From the NCBI GenBank assembly GCA_902470765.1, contig CABRHW010000032.1:1-17016 (forward strand): DNA of 17,016 nt, in the 5' to 3' direction. Below, piece by piece: positions 1-6,644 of the stretch. The notes beneath the pieces were generated by a model that was given only the letters and a program-made list of their open reading frames with translations, did not search any database and was not told the DNA's origin. Made by a program: the position numbers and the translations under genes. Position 1 is the first letter of the stretch. The number at the start of each line of letters is the position of its first letter. This stretch comes from an uncultured Collinsella sp. (GTDB lineage Bacteria; Actinomycetota; Coriobacteriia; Coriobacteriales; Coriobacteriaceae).

Positions 1-33
1 GGCATGACCAGAAGGTCTATGCCGCCCTCTTTT
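1..33 (+). terminator. Possible intrinsic terminator of an upstream gene, cut by the window edge
   Basis: Bases 1-9 (GGCATGACC) pair with 14-23 (GGTC, one bulged T, ATGCC) around a 4-nt loop, and a pyrimidine run containing TTTT follows at 28-33. This would end a plus-strand gene lying left of the window. The spacing between stem and T-run is a little long and the context is missing, so the call is tentative. Confidence 0.35.
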
Positions 34-106
34 CATGCCAATTTGTTCGCTCTGGTGACCGCTCGCTGACATTGCCAGAACATCGGGGCTACCCTGGCTG
101 TTGGAT

Positions 107-164
107 GTAGTCGTTGGGGACGTTCTTGTTTGACTAGTCGTTTAAGAACGTCCCCAATGACTAC
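107..164. repeat. REP-like palindrome A (GGGGACGTTC family)
   Basis: The arms 107-127 and 144-164 are 21-bp inverted copies with one mismatch, separated by a 16-bp spacer; the shared core is TTGGGGACGTTCTT. No U-tract follows on either strand, so it is not a normal intrinsic terminator. A 19-bp stretch of the same arm recurs alone at 6656-6674, and the core (TTGGGGACGTTCC) recurs at 13347-13359. This suggests a dispersed intergenic repeat. A REP/MITE-type origin is inferred. Confidence 0.75.
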
Positions 165-171
165 CTGCAAA

Positions 172-239
172 ATGAGCGTGGATAATCTCCCGTTTTTGGG
201 CTGTGCTTTGGGCAAAAGTGGGAGATTATCCACGCTCAT
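172..239. repeat. Palindrome B, long hairpin upstream of tgt
   Basis: Bases 172-191 and 220-239 are a perfect 20-bp inverted repeat. Pairing continues inward through two wobble pairs and a T/A tract, for a stem of about 27 bp around a loop of about 14 nt. A further partial copy of the arm (ATCCACGCTCAT, 257-268) follows in direct orientation to the right arm, so the left arm has two possible partners. It lies only 8 bp from palindrome A. Function unknown; a structured repeat is what can be seen. Confidence 0.75.
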
Positions 240-337
240 CCGGTAAGCGTCCAAAAATCCACGCTCATTTGCCGTGTCCCTGCCGTATCCTCCTCGCACC
301 AGTTTCTGTCGAGTCGGTGCTTCTTGCGGGTTGCCCG

Positions 338-371
338 TATAATGGTTTGCGTATGAACCGCAACCAAGGAG
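338..371 (+). promoter_or_regulatory. Candidate -10 box and ribosome binding site of tgt
   Basis: A consensus -10 hexamer TATAAT lies at 338-343, giving a predicted transcript start near 350 and a leader of about 30 nt. AAGGAG at 366-371 lies 9 nt before the ATG at 381 and fixes that start. No good -35 hexamer is seen 16-18 bp upstream (the region reads roughly CGGTGC), so the promoter is weaker evidence than the ribosome binding site. Confidence 0.5.
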
Positions 372-380
372 TTCCAGTTT

Positions 381-1520
381 ATGGACCAGAACCTTTTTAA
401 ATTCGACCTGATTGCCGAGGATCCGACGACGCACGCGCGCGCCGGCGTACTGCACACCCCGCACGGCGACATCGAGACGCCGATCTTTATGCCCGTGGGC
501 ACCAAGGCAAACGTCAAGGGCATTCCTACCGAGACTGTCAAGAAGCTCGGCGCCCAGATCGTGCTCGCCAATACCTATCATCTGTCCATGCGTCCCGGCG
601 AGGACACCATCGCCGAGCTGGGCGGCCTGCACAAGTTCATGAACTGGCACGGCCCCATCCTCACCGACTCGGGCGGTTTCCAGGTCTTCAGCCACAACGA
701 TGCCGTCAAGCTCACCGACGAGGGCGTGCGCTTTATCGTCAACGATTACGACGGCCGCCACGTGTTTTGGACGCCCGAGGACAACATGGAAATCGCCATG
801 AAGCTCGGCTCCGACATCTGCATGCAGCTGGACCAGTGCCCGGGCTATCCCGCCACGCGCGCTTACGTTGAGCGTGCCGTCGAGCTGTCGAGCATGTGGG
901 CCGAGCGCTGCTATAAGGCGCATACCCGCGACGACCAGGCACTCTTTGGTATCGTTCAGGGCGGCATGCACCTGGATCTGCGCCTGCGCTCGCTGCGCCA
1001 TCTGGAGGAGTGCGGCGACTTCCCGGGCTATGGTATCGGTGGCTATTCGGTGGGCGAGGATCACGAGACCATGTTCGAGACCCTGGCGCCGCTCGTGAGC
1101 GAGTACATGCCCAAGCATAAGCCGCGCTACCTGATGGGTGTCGGCAACCCCACCACGCTCGTACGCGGCGTGGGCGTGGGCATCGACATGTTCGACTGTG
1201 TGCTGCCGACGCGCACCGGCCGCATGGGCACGGCATTCTCCAGCGAGGGTCGCCTCAACTTCCGCAACGCGCGCTTTGCGCACGACGACGGCCCCATCGA
1301 CCCCACCTGCACCTGCCCGGTGTGCACGGGCGGCTACAGCCGCGCGCTCATCCGTCACATGGTCACGCAGAAGGAGATGCTCGGCGGTATTCTGCTGTCG
1401 ATGCACAACATCTACTACCTGCTCAACCTTATGCAGCGCGCCCGCCAGGCCATTATCGAGGGCCGCTACGGAGCGTTTGTGAGCGACTGGATGAACAGCC
1501 CTGCGGCGGTGGACTACTAA
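381..1520 (+). CDS. tgt: tRNA-guanine transglycosylase
   Basis: Exchanges the wobble guanine (G34) of GUN-anticodon tRNAs for a 7-deazaguanine base, the committed step of queuosine formation; cytoplasmic. At 379 aa it has the usual full length of bacterial TGT. The base-recognition segment DSGGFQVFS carries the general-base Asp96, the nucleophile is Asp272 in DMFDCVLPTR, and the zinc site is Cys310, Cys312, Cys315 (CTCPVC) with His342. Cys153 and Val224 (SVGE) sit where preQ1-using bacterial enzymes carry Cys158 and Val233 (Zymomonas numbering), which suggests preQ1 rather than queuine as substrate; that is an inference. The AAGGAG site supports the ATG at 381. No other queuosine gene is in the window. 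It is probably monocistronic, because a terminator follows at 1670. Confidence 0.97.
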   Translation: MDQNLFKFDLIAEDPTTHARAGVLHTPHGDIETPIFMPVGTKANVKGIPTETVKKLGAQIVLANTYHLSMRPGEDTIAELGGLHKFMNWHGPILTDSGGFQVFSHNDAVKLTDEGVRFIVNDYDGRHVFWTPEDNMEIAMKLGSDICMQLDQCPGYPATRAYVERAVELSSMWAERCYKAHTRDDQALFGIVQGGMHLDLRLRSLRHLEECGDFPGYGIGGYSVGEDHETMFETLAPLVSEYMPKHKPRYLMGVGNPTTLVRGVGVGIDMFDCVLPTRTGRMGTAFSSEGRLNFRNARFAHDDGPIDPTCTCPVCTGGYSRALIRHMVTQKEMLGGILLSMHNIYYLLNLMQRARQAIIEGRYGAFVSDWMNSPAAVDY

Positions 1521-1669
1521 GAGCGGCGCGGGCGCTTGCAAAGCGCGGGCAACGGCAAGGGACGAGCGCCGGCCGGTCATCACGTTCGCTAACACCGTCT
1601 GCGCGACCGATGACCGATAGCTTGCAAGCACTTGATGCATCGTGGGTACCATACCGAATAGTTGATGTT

Positions 1670-1717
1670 CGGGCGGGTGTTTGGCGCATGGCGTCGACCT
1701 CGCCCGTTTTTCTTTTT
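1670..1717 (+). terminator. Intrinsic terminator between tgt and the LOG gene
   Basis: CGGGCGGGT (1670-1678) pairs with ACCTCGCCCG (1697-1706) with one bulged base, and the stem is followed by TTTTTCTTTTT (1707-1717). It lies about 150 bp after tgt and ends only 17 bp before the next ATG. It can therefore serve as the tgt terminator or as an attenuator in the leader of the LOG gene. The other bases of the gap (1521-1669) contain no gene I can support. Confidence 0.75.
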
Positions 1718-1734
1718 CTCGATAGGAGTAACCC

Positions 1735-2493
1735 ATGATTAAGAATGAGAACGTCGAGGGCGAGCCTGCCTACGACGAGACGTACCGCCGCGGCCCCGTG
1801 GTCATGCGCGGCCCCATGATTCCTAAGGACAACACCTACGCCAACCTGCTGGCGCCCGAGGACTCGACCGACTGGCTGCATACCGACCCGTGGCGCGTGC
1901 TGCGCATTCAGGCAGAGTTTGTCGATGGTTTTGGCGCGCTTGCCGAGCTTGGTCCTGCAGTGACCATCTTCGGCAGCGCCCGCACGCCCAAGACCGATCC
2001 GCTCTACAAGGCGGCGCGCACGGTCGGCCGCAAGATCGCGCAACGTGGCGTGGCGGTCATCACCGGTGGCGGCCCCGGCATCATGGAAGCGGCCAACAGG
2101 GGAGCGGCGAGTGTCAATGGCAAGTCGGTCGGCTTGGGTATCGAGCTGCCGCACGAGCACGGGCTCAACAAATATGTGAACCTCGGTATGGACTTCCGTT
2201 ACTTCTTTGTGCGCAAGACTATGTTCGTCAAATACAGCTCCGGCGCTATTGTGTTTCCCGGCGGGTTTGGCACGCTCGACGAGATGTTCGAGGTGCTCAC
2301 GCTGGTGCAGACGCACAAGGTAAAGCGCATGCCGCTCGTACTGGTGGGCACCGAGTACTGGCAGGGTCTGTTCGACTGGCTCAACGGCCCGGTGATGGAC
2401 GCCGGTATGATTAGCCCGCTCGATCCCGAGCTCGTGCACATCACCGACGACCTCAACGAAGCCGTCGACATTGCCCTGAGCGGGCTGATGTAG
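1735..2493 (+). CDS. LOG-family (TIGR00730-type) nucleoside 5'-monophosphate phosphoribohydrolase
   Basis: A 252-aa member of the LOG/lysine-decarboxylase-like Rossmann family. These cytoplasmic enzymes cleave the base-ribose bond of nucleoside monophosphates; plant and some bacterial members release cytokinins from riboside monophosphates. The diagnostic nucleotide-binding segments are present: FGSART (79-84), GGGPGIMEAANRG (111-123) and PGGFGTLDE (175-183), the last carrying the active-site Glu183 of the PGGxGTxxE motif. Residues 1-70 form an extension before the core and resemble the longer bacterial subgroup. GGAG shortly before the ATG supports the start. A terminator separates it from tgt. 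The biological substrate cannot be told from sequence, and old 'lysine decarboxylase' labels for this family are misleading. Confidence 0.9.
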   Translation: MIKNENVEGEPAYDETYRRGPVVMRGPMIPKDNTYANLLAPEDSTDWLHTDPWRVLRIQAEFVDGFGALAELGPAVTIFGSARTPKTDPLYKAARTVGRKIAQRGVAVITGGGPGIMEAANRGAASVNGKSVGLGIELPHEHGLNKYVNLGMDFRYFFVRKTMFVKYSSGAIVFPGGFGTLDEMFEVLTLVQTHKVKRMPLVLVGTEYWQGLFDWLNGPVMDAGMISPLDPELVHITDDLNEAVDIALSGLM

Positions 2494-2523
2494 ATCAATC
2501 GTGCCCACGCGACATGAATACGC

Positions 2524-2575
2524 ATGGCAATCTGATGTTATCTAACATCAGATTGCCATTTATATTGGGTATACT
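2524..2575 (+). promoter_or_regulatory. Palindromic operator/promoter candidate of the RelB-YafQ operon
   Basis: ATGGCAATCTGATGTTA (2524-2540) and its exact reverse complement (2543-2559) form a perfect 17-bp inverted repeat with a 2-bp centre. It is followed by a -10-like TATACT at 2570-2575. The right half of the palindrome occupies the -35 region. RelB/DinJ antitoxins with their toxins commonly repress their own promoter through palindromes, so an autoregulatory operator is the natural reading. It may also act as the terminator of the LOG gene, although a 2-nt loop and the weak T-tract argue against that as its main role. Confidence 0.55.
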
Positions 2576-2606
2576 GGTGTAAAAGACGAGGGCGAGGAGG
2601 TCGCAA

Positions 2607-2906
2607 ATGTCTACAGCAACAGTTAAGCCTACGACGGTTCGAATCGAAGAGGGGCTCAAGGAGCAGGCGACTGAGTTCTTGGATTCGGTCGGCCTCAGCC
2701 TCAATTCCTATCTCAATCTTGCCGTTCGGCAGCTGGTAAATCAGCGAAAGATTCCTTTTGAGATTGTAGGAAGGGCGGAGGTGCCCAACGAGGTGACGAG
2801 GCGCGCCATGGTGATCGCCGAGGCTCATGAGCTGGGGATTTTGCCGGACGATAGCCTGTCATTCAATAACGCTGATGAGCTTATGTCATTCCTCGATGAG
2901 GAATAG
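2607..2906 (+). CDS. RelB/DinJ-family antitoxin
   Basis: A 99-aa protein with an N-terminal ribbon-helix-helix region (about residues 8-50: TTVRIEEGLKEQATEFLDSVGLSLNSYLNLAVRQLV read as strand-helix-helix) typical of RelB/DinJ antitoxins, which dimerise, bind their own operator and cover the toxin with their C-terminal part. GAGGAGG upstream supports the ATG at 2607. The toxin gene begins 2 bp after its stop codon. Codon use differs from the flanking genes (AGG and GTA codons and visibly less GC), which together with the toxin-antitoxin nature suggests acquisition by transfer. A solitary regulator is unlikely given the partner gene. Confidence 0.88.
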   Translation: MSTATVKPTTVRIEEGLKEQATEFLDSVGLSLNSYLNLAVRQLVNQRKIPFEIVGRAEVPNEVTRRAMVIAEAHELGILPDDSLSFNNADELMSFLDEE

Positions 2907-2908
2907 CG

Positions 2909-3217
2909 ATGTTCGAGATTAAAGTCGAGGCTCAATTTAAGGTGGACTACAAACGAACGATGCGCATGCATCCGCAGCTAAAAAGTGAGTTTAAAGCGGC
3001 GGTTGCAGAGCTTGTGGCTCATGGGTCACTTCCGGCGGAGTATGGCGCCCACGAGCTCTCAAACCCGGGCGGAAACTACAACGGCCACATCGATTTCCAC
3101 CTATCCGATGGCTTGGTCGATGTGGTCGTTCTTTATCTTCCCCATAAGACTAACCCAGTGATTAGGCTGGTGAGAATGGGCACTCATCAGGAACTGTTTC
3201 AGGGTCCGCTGGGCTGA
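2909..3217 (+). CDS. YafQ-family mRNA interferase toxin
   Basis: A 102-aa RelE-superfamily toxin closest in motif pattern to YafQ, a ribosome-dependent endoribonuclease that cuts translated mRNA in the A site. The catalytic set of E. coli YafQ (His50, His63, Asp67, His87, Phe91) has visible counterparts: His48 in AHEL, His64 and Asp67 in DFHLSDG, and His93 with Phe97 in GTHQELF. The toxin therefore looks intact and active. Its ATG lies 2 bp after the antitoxin stop, with its Shine-Dalgarno sequence (GAGGA) inside the antitoxin gene, so translation of the two is probably coupled. Rare codons such as CGA, AAA and CTA match the antitoxin gene. Confidence 0.88.
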   Translation: MFEIKVEAQFKVDYKRTMRMHPQLKSEFKAAVAELVAHGSLPAEYGAHELSNPGGNYNGHIDFHLSDGLVDVVVLYLPHKTNPVIRLVRMGTHQELFQGPLG

Positions 3218-3232
3218 TCGCCGATTTCTAAG

Positions 3233-3295
3233 TTGCGGTGGAATAGGGATTGATTGGCGGCTAATAAGCCAAAAACAGTCCCTATTCCACCGCAA
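3233..3295. repeat. Palindrome C between the toxin gene and degV
   Basis: The arms 3233-3252 and 3276-3295 are 20-bp inverted copies with a single mismatch (core TTGCGGTGGAATAGGG). The 23-bp spacer contains a small inner stem (GGCT 3259-3262 with AGCC 3267-3270). No U-tract follows on either strand, so it is a repeat rather than a standard bidirectional terminator, although it lies exactly between convergent genes. A related word, TTGCGGTGGGGTAG, occurs at 6645-6658 directly joined to the arm of palindrome A, linking the two repeat types. Confidence 0.75.
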
Positions 3296-3310
3296 GAGGT
3301 AAAGGTGCCC

Positions 3311-4171
3311 CTAGTGGATGGGCTGGTAGCGGGGGCAGTAGCTGATGGCGATGGCATCGACGCCTACGTGGGTGGCGATGGTGCAGCCGATGGGGCCAGT
3401 GCCGGCGTCTACGTAGTCCTGGCCCGCGAGCGCCTCGTTGACAAGTTCCTGCTCCTCGGCGGCGCCGGTCGTGAGCACGCGCACGCTTGAGCCCGGGTGC
3501 TCGTCCAAAAACGCGAGGCAATCTGCCATGGTGTTGGCGACGATGCGCTTGGCGCCGCGGCCCTTTTTGATTGCCTTGATCTCGCCCGATTTCCACTCCG
3601 GCGAAACGGCCAGGCGAATGTTGAGCATCTGCGTCAGCTGGCCGGCGAGCTTGGGGGCGCGGCCGTTTTTGACCAGGTTCTCGAGCGTGCGGGGAATCAG
3701 CAGCAGGTGGGCGTCGGGCAGCGTCGCGCGGATCTGCGCCTCGGTCTCGTCCAAGCTGCGGCCGTCCTCGCGCATGGCAAGCGCGTACTCCACCAGCAGG
3801 CCCTCGGCGCCCGAGCCGGTGCGCGAATCGATGCAGCGCACGTCGAGCTCGTGGGTCTCGGCGACCAGGCATGCGTTGGAATAGCAGGCGGACCACTCGC
3901 TGCACAGCGAGATAAAGATCGCGCTGTCGTGGCCGTCAGCACGCACGCGGTCAAAGAGCGCCTTGAATTCGCCGGCGCTCGGCTGCGAGGTATGCGGCAG
4001 CTGCTCGGAGCCGGCCATGCGCGCGACGTACTCCTGGGCGGTAATTTGCACCTGGTCGAGCAGGTCCTCGCCCTCGATAATCACATGCAGCGGAATCACG
4101 TAAATGCCGAGCTCTTGGGCACGGGCGGGGGAGATGTCCGACGTGGAGTCGGTTATGATGGCAAAAGACAT
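3311..4171 (-). CDS. DegV family fatty-acid-binding protein
   Basis: A 286-aa DegV-fold protein. The family binds fatty acids and, in Firmicutes (FakB), presents them to the fatty acid kinase FakA; no fakA gene is in this window. Family landmarks are TDSTSD (7-12), TSQPS near residue 60 with the acid-contacting Thr, and the C-terminal GPIGCTIATHVGVDAIAISY. The second ligand loop, usually a SGTY-type sequence, reads SEWSACYSN here, an atypical form that could change the head-group contact. An upstream-extended frame exists to 4228, but AAAGGTG just before the ATG at 4171 and the family-like MSFAIITDSTSD start favour 4171. It is transcribed divergently from the HAD gene. The family assignment is firm; the lipid and physiological role are open. 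Confidence 0.9.
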   Translation of the reverse strand: MSFAIITDSTSDISPARAQELGIYVIPLHVIIEGEDLLDQVQITAQEYVARMAGSEQLPHTSQPSAGEFKALFDRVRADGHDSAIFISLCSEWSACYSNACLVAETHELDVRCIDSRTGSGAEGLLVEYALAMREDGRSLDETEAQIRATLPDAHLLLIPRTLENLVKNGRAPKLAGQLTQMLNIRLAVSPEWKSGEIKAIKKGRGAKRIVANTMADCLAFLDEHPGSSVRVLTTGAAEEQELVNEALAGQDYVDAGTGPIGCTIATHVGVDAIAISYCPRYQPIH

Positions 4172-4227
4172 AATTGCACCTTTCGTTGGGGCGCGGCAGC
4201 GCCGCCTTCTGAAAGCAAAGTGCGACA

Positions 4228-4233
4228 AGTATA
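4228..4233 (-). promoter_or_regulatory. Candidate -10 box of degV
   Basis: TATACT is read on the minus strand at 4233-4228, predicting a transcript start near 4221 and a leader of about 50 nt. No convincing -35 stands 16-18 bp upstream. Short inverted repeats nearby (TTCAA/TTGAA at 4258-4270 and GTTGA/TCAAC at 4265-4278) lie in the shared degV-HAD promoter region and could be operator sites; nothing else supports that. Confidence 0.35.
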
Positions 4234-4327
4234 GTGGAGTTGCTCTACATTGCTAGGTTCAATTGTTGAATAGTCAACAGTTTGAAGCGGTGGTGTGGAA
4301 ATCATCAACTGGGGAAGAAGGGTGCCG

Positions 4328-4990
4328 ATGGCGGCATTGCAACTTTGCGAGCGGCCGGTTGTGCTGTTTGATTTTGACGGCACGGTGGCAGATACGGGTC
4401 GGGCGGTGATGACCTCGACGCGCAAGACGCTTGCCGCGCGCGGGTTTTCGGAGGCGCAGATGGGTGACCTGCGCCGCATGATCGGGCCGCCCCTGTGGAA
4501 GAGCTTTCACGACTTTTATGGCTTCTCCCGCGAGGAGTCGCTTGTGGTGGCTGACGAGTACCGTGCCTTTTTTGATGAGCTGGGGCCGGAGGAGTACCCC
4601 GTGTTAGATGGGATTCCCGAGCTGCTGGATGGGTTGACCGCCCAGGGCAAGCGTATGGCTGTGGCGACGTCGCGCATGGAGGCGAAGTGCATCGATATGG
4701 TGCATGAGCTGGGGCTTTGCCAGTTCGAAGCCGTGGTTGGCATGAATCCGCCGCAGGGGCGCGAGACCAAGGCAGATTCGGTCCGCGATGCGCTGGCGGC
4801 GCTCGGTGCGACGGCCGACGAGGCCGTGATGATCGGCAATCGCTTTAACGATGTAGAGGGCGCGCACGCGATGGGCGTGCCGTGTATCGGCATCTATTCG
4901 GGCGCGGCGGCGCCGGGCGAGCACGAGGCGGCGGGTGCCGATGCAGTGGTGCACTCGGTGGCCGAGCTTGCTAAACTTTTCGCTATCTAA
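4328..4990 (+). CDS. HAD-superfamily hydrolase, phosphoglycolate phosphatase (Gph)-like
   Basis: A 220-aa cytoplasmic phosphatase of the HAD-IA type with a helical C1 cap. The four motifs are present: DFDGT with nucleophile Asp15 and acid/base Asp17, the Thr114-Ser115 segment AVATSR, Lys148, and the metal-binding motif IGNRFNDVEGA ending at Asp175. Motif IV has GN where many relatives have GD. The substrate cannot be read from sequence; phosphoglycolate, pyrophosphate or a nucleotide are all possible. A GTG start at 4295 is open, but AGAAGGG five bases before the ATG at 4328 is the better ribosome binding site. The M20 peptidase gene follows after 55 bp and may be cotranscribed. Confidence 0.85.
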   Translation: MAALQLCERPVVLFDFDGTVADTGRAVMTSTRKTLAARGFSEAQMGDLRRMIGPPLWKSFHDFYGFSREESLVVADEYRAFFDELGPEEYPVLDGIPELLDGLTAQGKRMAVATSRMEAKCIDMVHELGLCQFEAVVGMNPPQGRETKADSVRDALAALGATADEAVMIGNRFNDVEGAHAMGVPCIGIYSGAAAPGEHEAAGADAVVHSVAELAKLFAI

Positions 4991-5045
4991 TAGACGCAAT
5001 GTGAGGGGCGGGCGTACCCGTCGCTCATTGGTAAGGAGGTCGTCC

Positions 5046-6482
5046 ATGAATCAGGTGGAGCAGAGCGTTACCGAGTATGTCGACGAGGTCTGGGAGGACG
5101 TCGTCGCCGATATCGAGCAGCTGGTGAGTTATCCGTCCGTGGCCGTTGCTGCCGATGCGGAGCCCGGCACGCCGTTTGGCCGCCCGGTCCGTGACGCGCT
5201 CGATTGCGCGCTCGGCATCGCGCAGAAGCTCGGCTACCAGACGAGCGACGACGAGGGCTATGTGGGAATCGCCGATATCCCGGGTCGCGGCGACAAGCAG
5301 CTCGCGACCATCTGCCACGTGGACGTGGTGCCCGCCGGCCCCGGCTGGAACACCGACCCGTTTGCGATGGAGCGTCGCGAGGGCTGGCTGCTCGGCCGTG
5401 GCGTGATTGATGACAAGGGTCCGGCGGTGTTGTCGCTCTACGCCGGTGCCTACCTGCTCAAGCACGGCATTGTGCCGCGCTATACCTTCCGCGCGCTGCT
5501 GGGCTGCGATGAGGAAGTGGGCATGTCCGACGTTCACCATTATCTGGAGGACCACGCAGACCCCGACTTTTTGTTTACGCCCGATGCCGAGTTCCCGGTC
5601 TGCAATGCTGAGAAGGGCCAGTTTGGGGCGACGTTTGTGAGCCCCAAGATCGACGGCGGGCGCATTGTGTCCTGGAGCGGTGCCGAGGCGAGCAACGCCA
5701 TTCCGTCGCAGTCCATCTGCGAGCTCGCGATTGCCGCCGATGAGCTGCCGGCGCCCGTTGAGAACGCCGACCGCCTGGAGATCACGGCGCTCGACAATGG
5801 CCATGCACAGATTTTTGCCCACGGCATTGGCGGTCATGCCTCGATGCCAGAGGGCACCATCAACGCCGTCGGCCTGATCGTGGCGTATCTGCGCGAGGCC
5901 GAGGACGCGTTTAGTGCACGCGACGAGCGCCTGCTGACGCCTGCCGAGCACGAGTTCGTCAAGTTCCTGGCCTTTGTGCATGCGGATGCCTATGGCCGCG
6001 GCCTGGGTATCGATGCGACGAGTCCGGCGTTTGGCCCGCTTACCTGCAACGCTGGCGTCATTCGCGTGGCGGATGGCCATATTGAGCAGGTCATCGACGT
6101 GCGCTTCCCTGACAGCACGAGTGCCGATACCATCCGCGAGCAGCTCGACCCGCTCGTGGGCCGTTTTGGCGTGACGTGCCAGCTGGGTCGCGCTAAGGTG
6201 CCGTTCTCGGTGTCTGCCGACGATCCGGCCGTGAAGGCGCTTATTGATACCTATAACGAGTTTACGGGCAAGCATGCTGAGCCCTTTGCCATGGGCGGCG
6301 GCACGTACGCGCGCAACTTTGCCCGCGCCGTATCGTTTGGCCCCGAGGAGACCGGCCTGGAGCTGCCCGCATGGGGCGGTCAGATGCACGGCCCCAACGA
6401 GTGCGCCAACGAGGACCAGCTCAAGCAGGCGCTCAAGATTTACATCGTGGCCATCCTGCGCCTCAACGAACTTGAGCTGTAG
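5046..6482 (+). CDS. M20 family metallopeptidase, PepV-like dipeptidase
   Basis: A 478-aa di-zinc dipeptidase close in length and motif layout to lactic-acid-bacterial PepV and staphylococcal Sapep, which split dipeptides in the cytoplasm and supply amino acids. Metal and catalytic residues are visible: His91 and Asp93 in HVDVVPAG, bridging Asp122 in GRGVIDDKG, Glu156-Glu157 in GCDEEVGMSD, Asp180 in FTPDAEFPV, and C-terminal His448 in MHGPNE. The inserted dimer-like lid domain spans roughly residues 200-390. An in-frame extension reaches 4935 inside the HAD gene, but TAAGGAGG before the ATG at 5046 is near-perfect and settles the start. A fold-back structure begins at its stop codon and a terminator follows at 6616. 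Confidence 0.93.
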   Translation: MNQVEQSVTEYVDEVWEDVVADIEQLVSYPSVAVAADAEPGTPFGRPVRDALDCALGIAQKLGYQTSDDEGYVGIADIPGRGDKQLATICHVDVVPAGPGWNTDPFAMERREGWLLGRGVIDDKGPAVLSLYAGAYLLKHGIVPRYTFRALLGCDEEVGMSDVHHYLEDHADPDFLFTPDAEFPVCNAEKGQFGATFVSPKIDGGRIVSWSGAEASNAIPSQSICELAIAADELPAPVENADRLEITALDNGHAQIFAHGIGGHASMPEGTINAVGLIVAYLREAEDAFSARDERLLTPAEHEFVKFLAFVHADAYGRGLGIDATSPAFGPLTCNAGVIRVADGHIEQVIDVRFPDSTSADTIREQLDPLVGRFGVTCQLGRAKVPFSVSADDPAVKALIDTYNEFTGKHAEPFAMGGGTYARNFARAVSFGPEETGLELPAWGGQMHGPNECANEDQLKQALKIYIVAILRLNELEL

Positions 6483-6583
6483 GGCTTCCCCAGGCACCCG
6501 ACCTTGCCCCTCAAACCGTCGCTTGCGTACCAAAGTACGCGGCGCTCCTCTTTCGGGGCAATCTCGGGCACCTGGGAAACCCC
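6482..6583. repeat. Long imperfect fold-back immediately after the M20 peptidase gene
   Basis: The left arm 6482-6510 (GGGCTTCCCCAGGCACCCGA...) pairs with the right arm 6555-6583 with a few mismatches and one gap. At the tip a perfect small hairpin forms: GCGTAC 6525-6530, loop CAAA, GTACGC 6535-6540. The arm begins at the last base of the TAG stop codon. There is no U-tract, and the real terminator stands 33 bp further on. It resembles in build the nested palindrome at 14000-14128. Transcribed, it would form an mRNA 3' stem that could protect or mark the transcript; that is inference. Confidence 0.65.
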
Positions 6584-6615
6584 TATATCCTGCTTGGATA
6601 CAAACTTGCATTACG

Positions 6616-6642
6616 AGCCCGGTGCTTCGGCCCGGGCTTTTT
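6616..6642 (+). terminator. Intrinsic terminator of the HAD-M20 transcript
   Basis: AGCCCGG (6616-6622) pairs with CCGGGCT (6632-6638) around a 9-nt loop containing CTTCGG, followed by a run of five Ts (6638-6642). This is a standard Rho-independent terminator about 130 bp after the peptidase stop codon. Confidence 0.85.
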
Positions 6643-6644
6643 CT

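Noticed and set aside
107..239. Palindromes A and B as a CRISPR remnant or as terminators
   Set aside because: There is no regular repeat-spacer pattern, the arms are inverted rather than direct, and no U-tract follows the stems.
33..1736. A 567-aa open frame on the minus strand
   Set aside because: It runs antisense through all of tgt, whose product is recognised with intact catalytic and zinc residues. The minus-strand frame is an effect of GC-biased third positions and has no recognisable domain.
4295..4327. GTG at 4295 as the start of the HAD phosphatase
   Set aside because: The ATG at 4328 has a clearly better ribosome binding site and the extra 11 residues are not part of the HAD fold.
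5025..6611. A 528-aa minus-strand open frame and similar long antisense frames over pstS/pstC (6965-8278), the LOG gene (1453-2508) and ABC-F (11538-12488)
   Set aside because: All are shadows of well-supported plus-strand genes, rich in Ala, Arg, His and Val without motifs.
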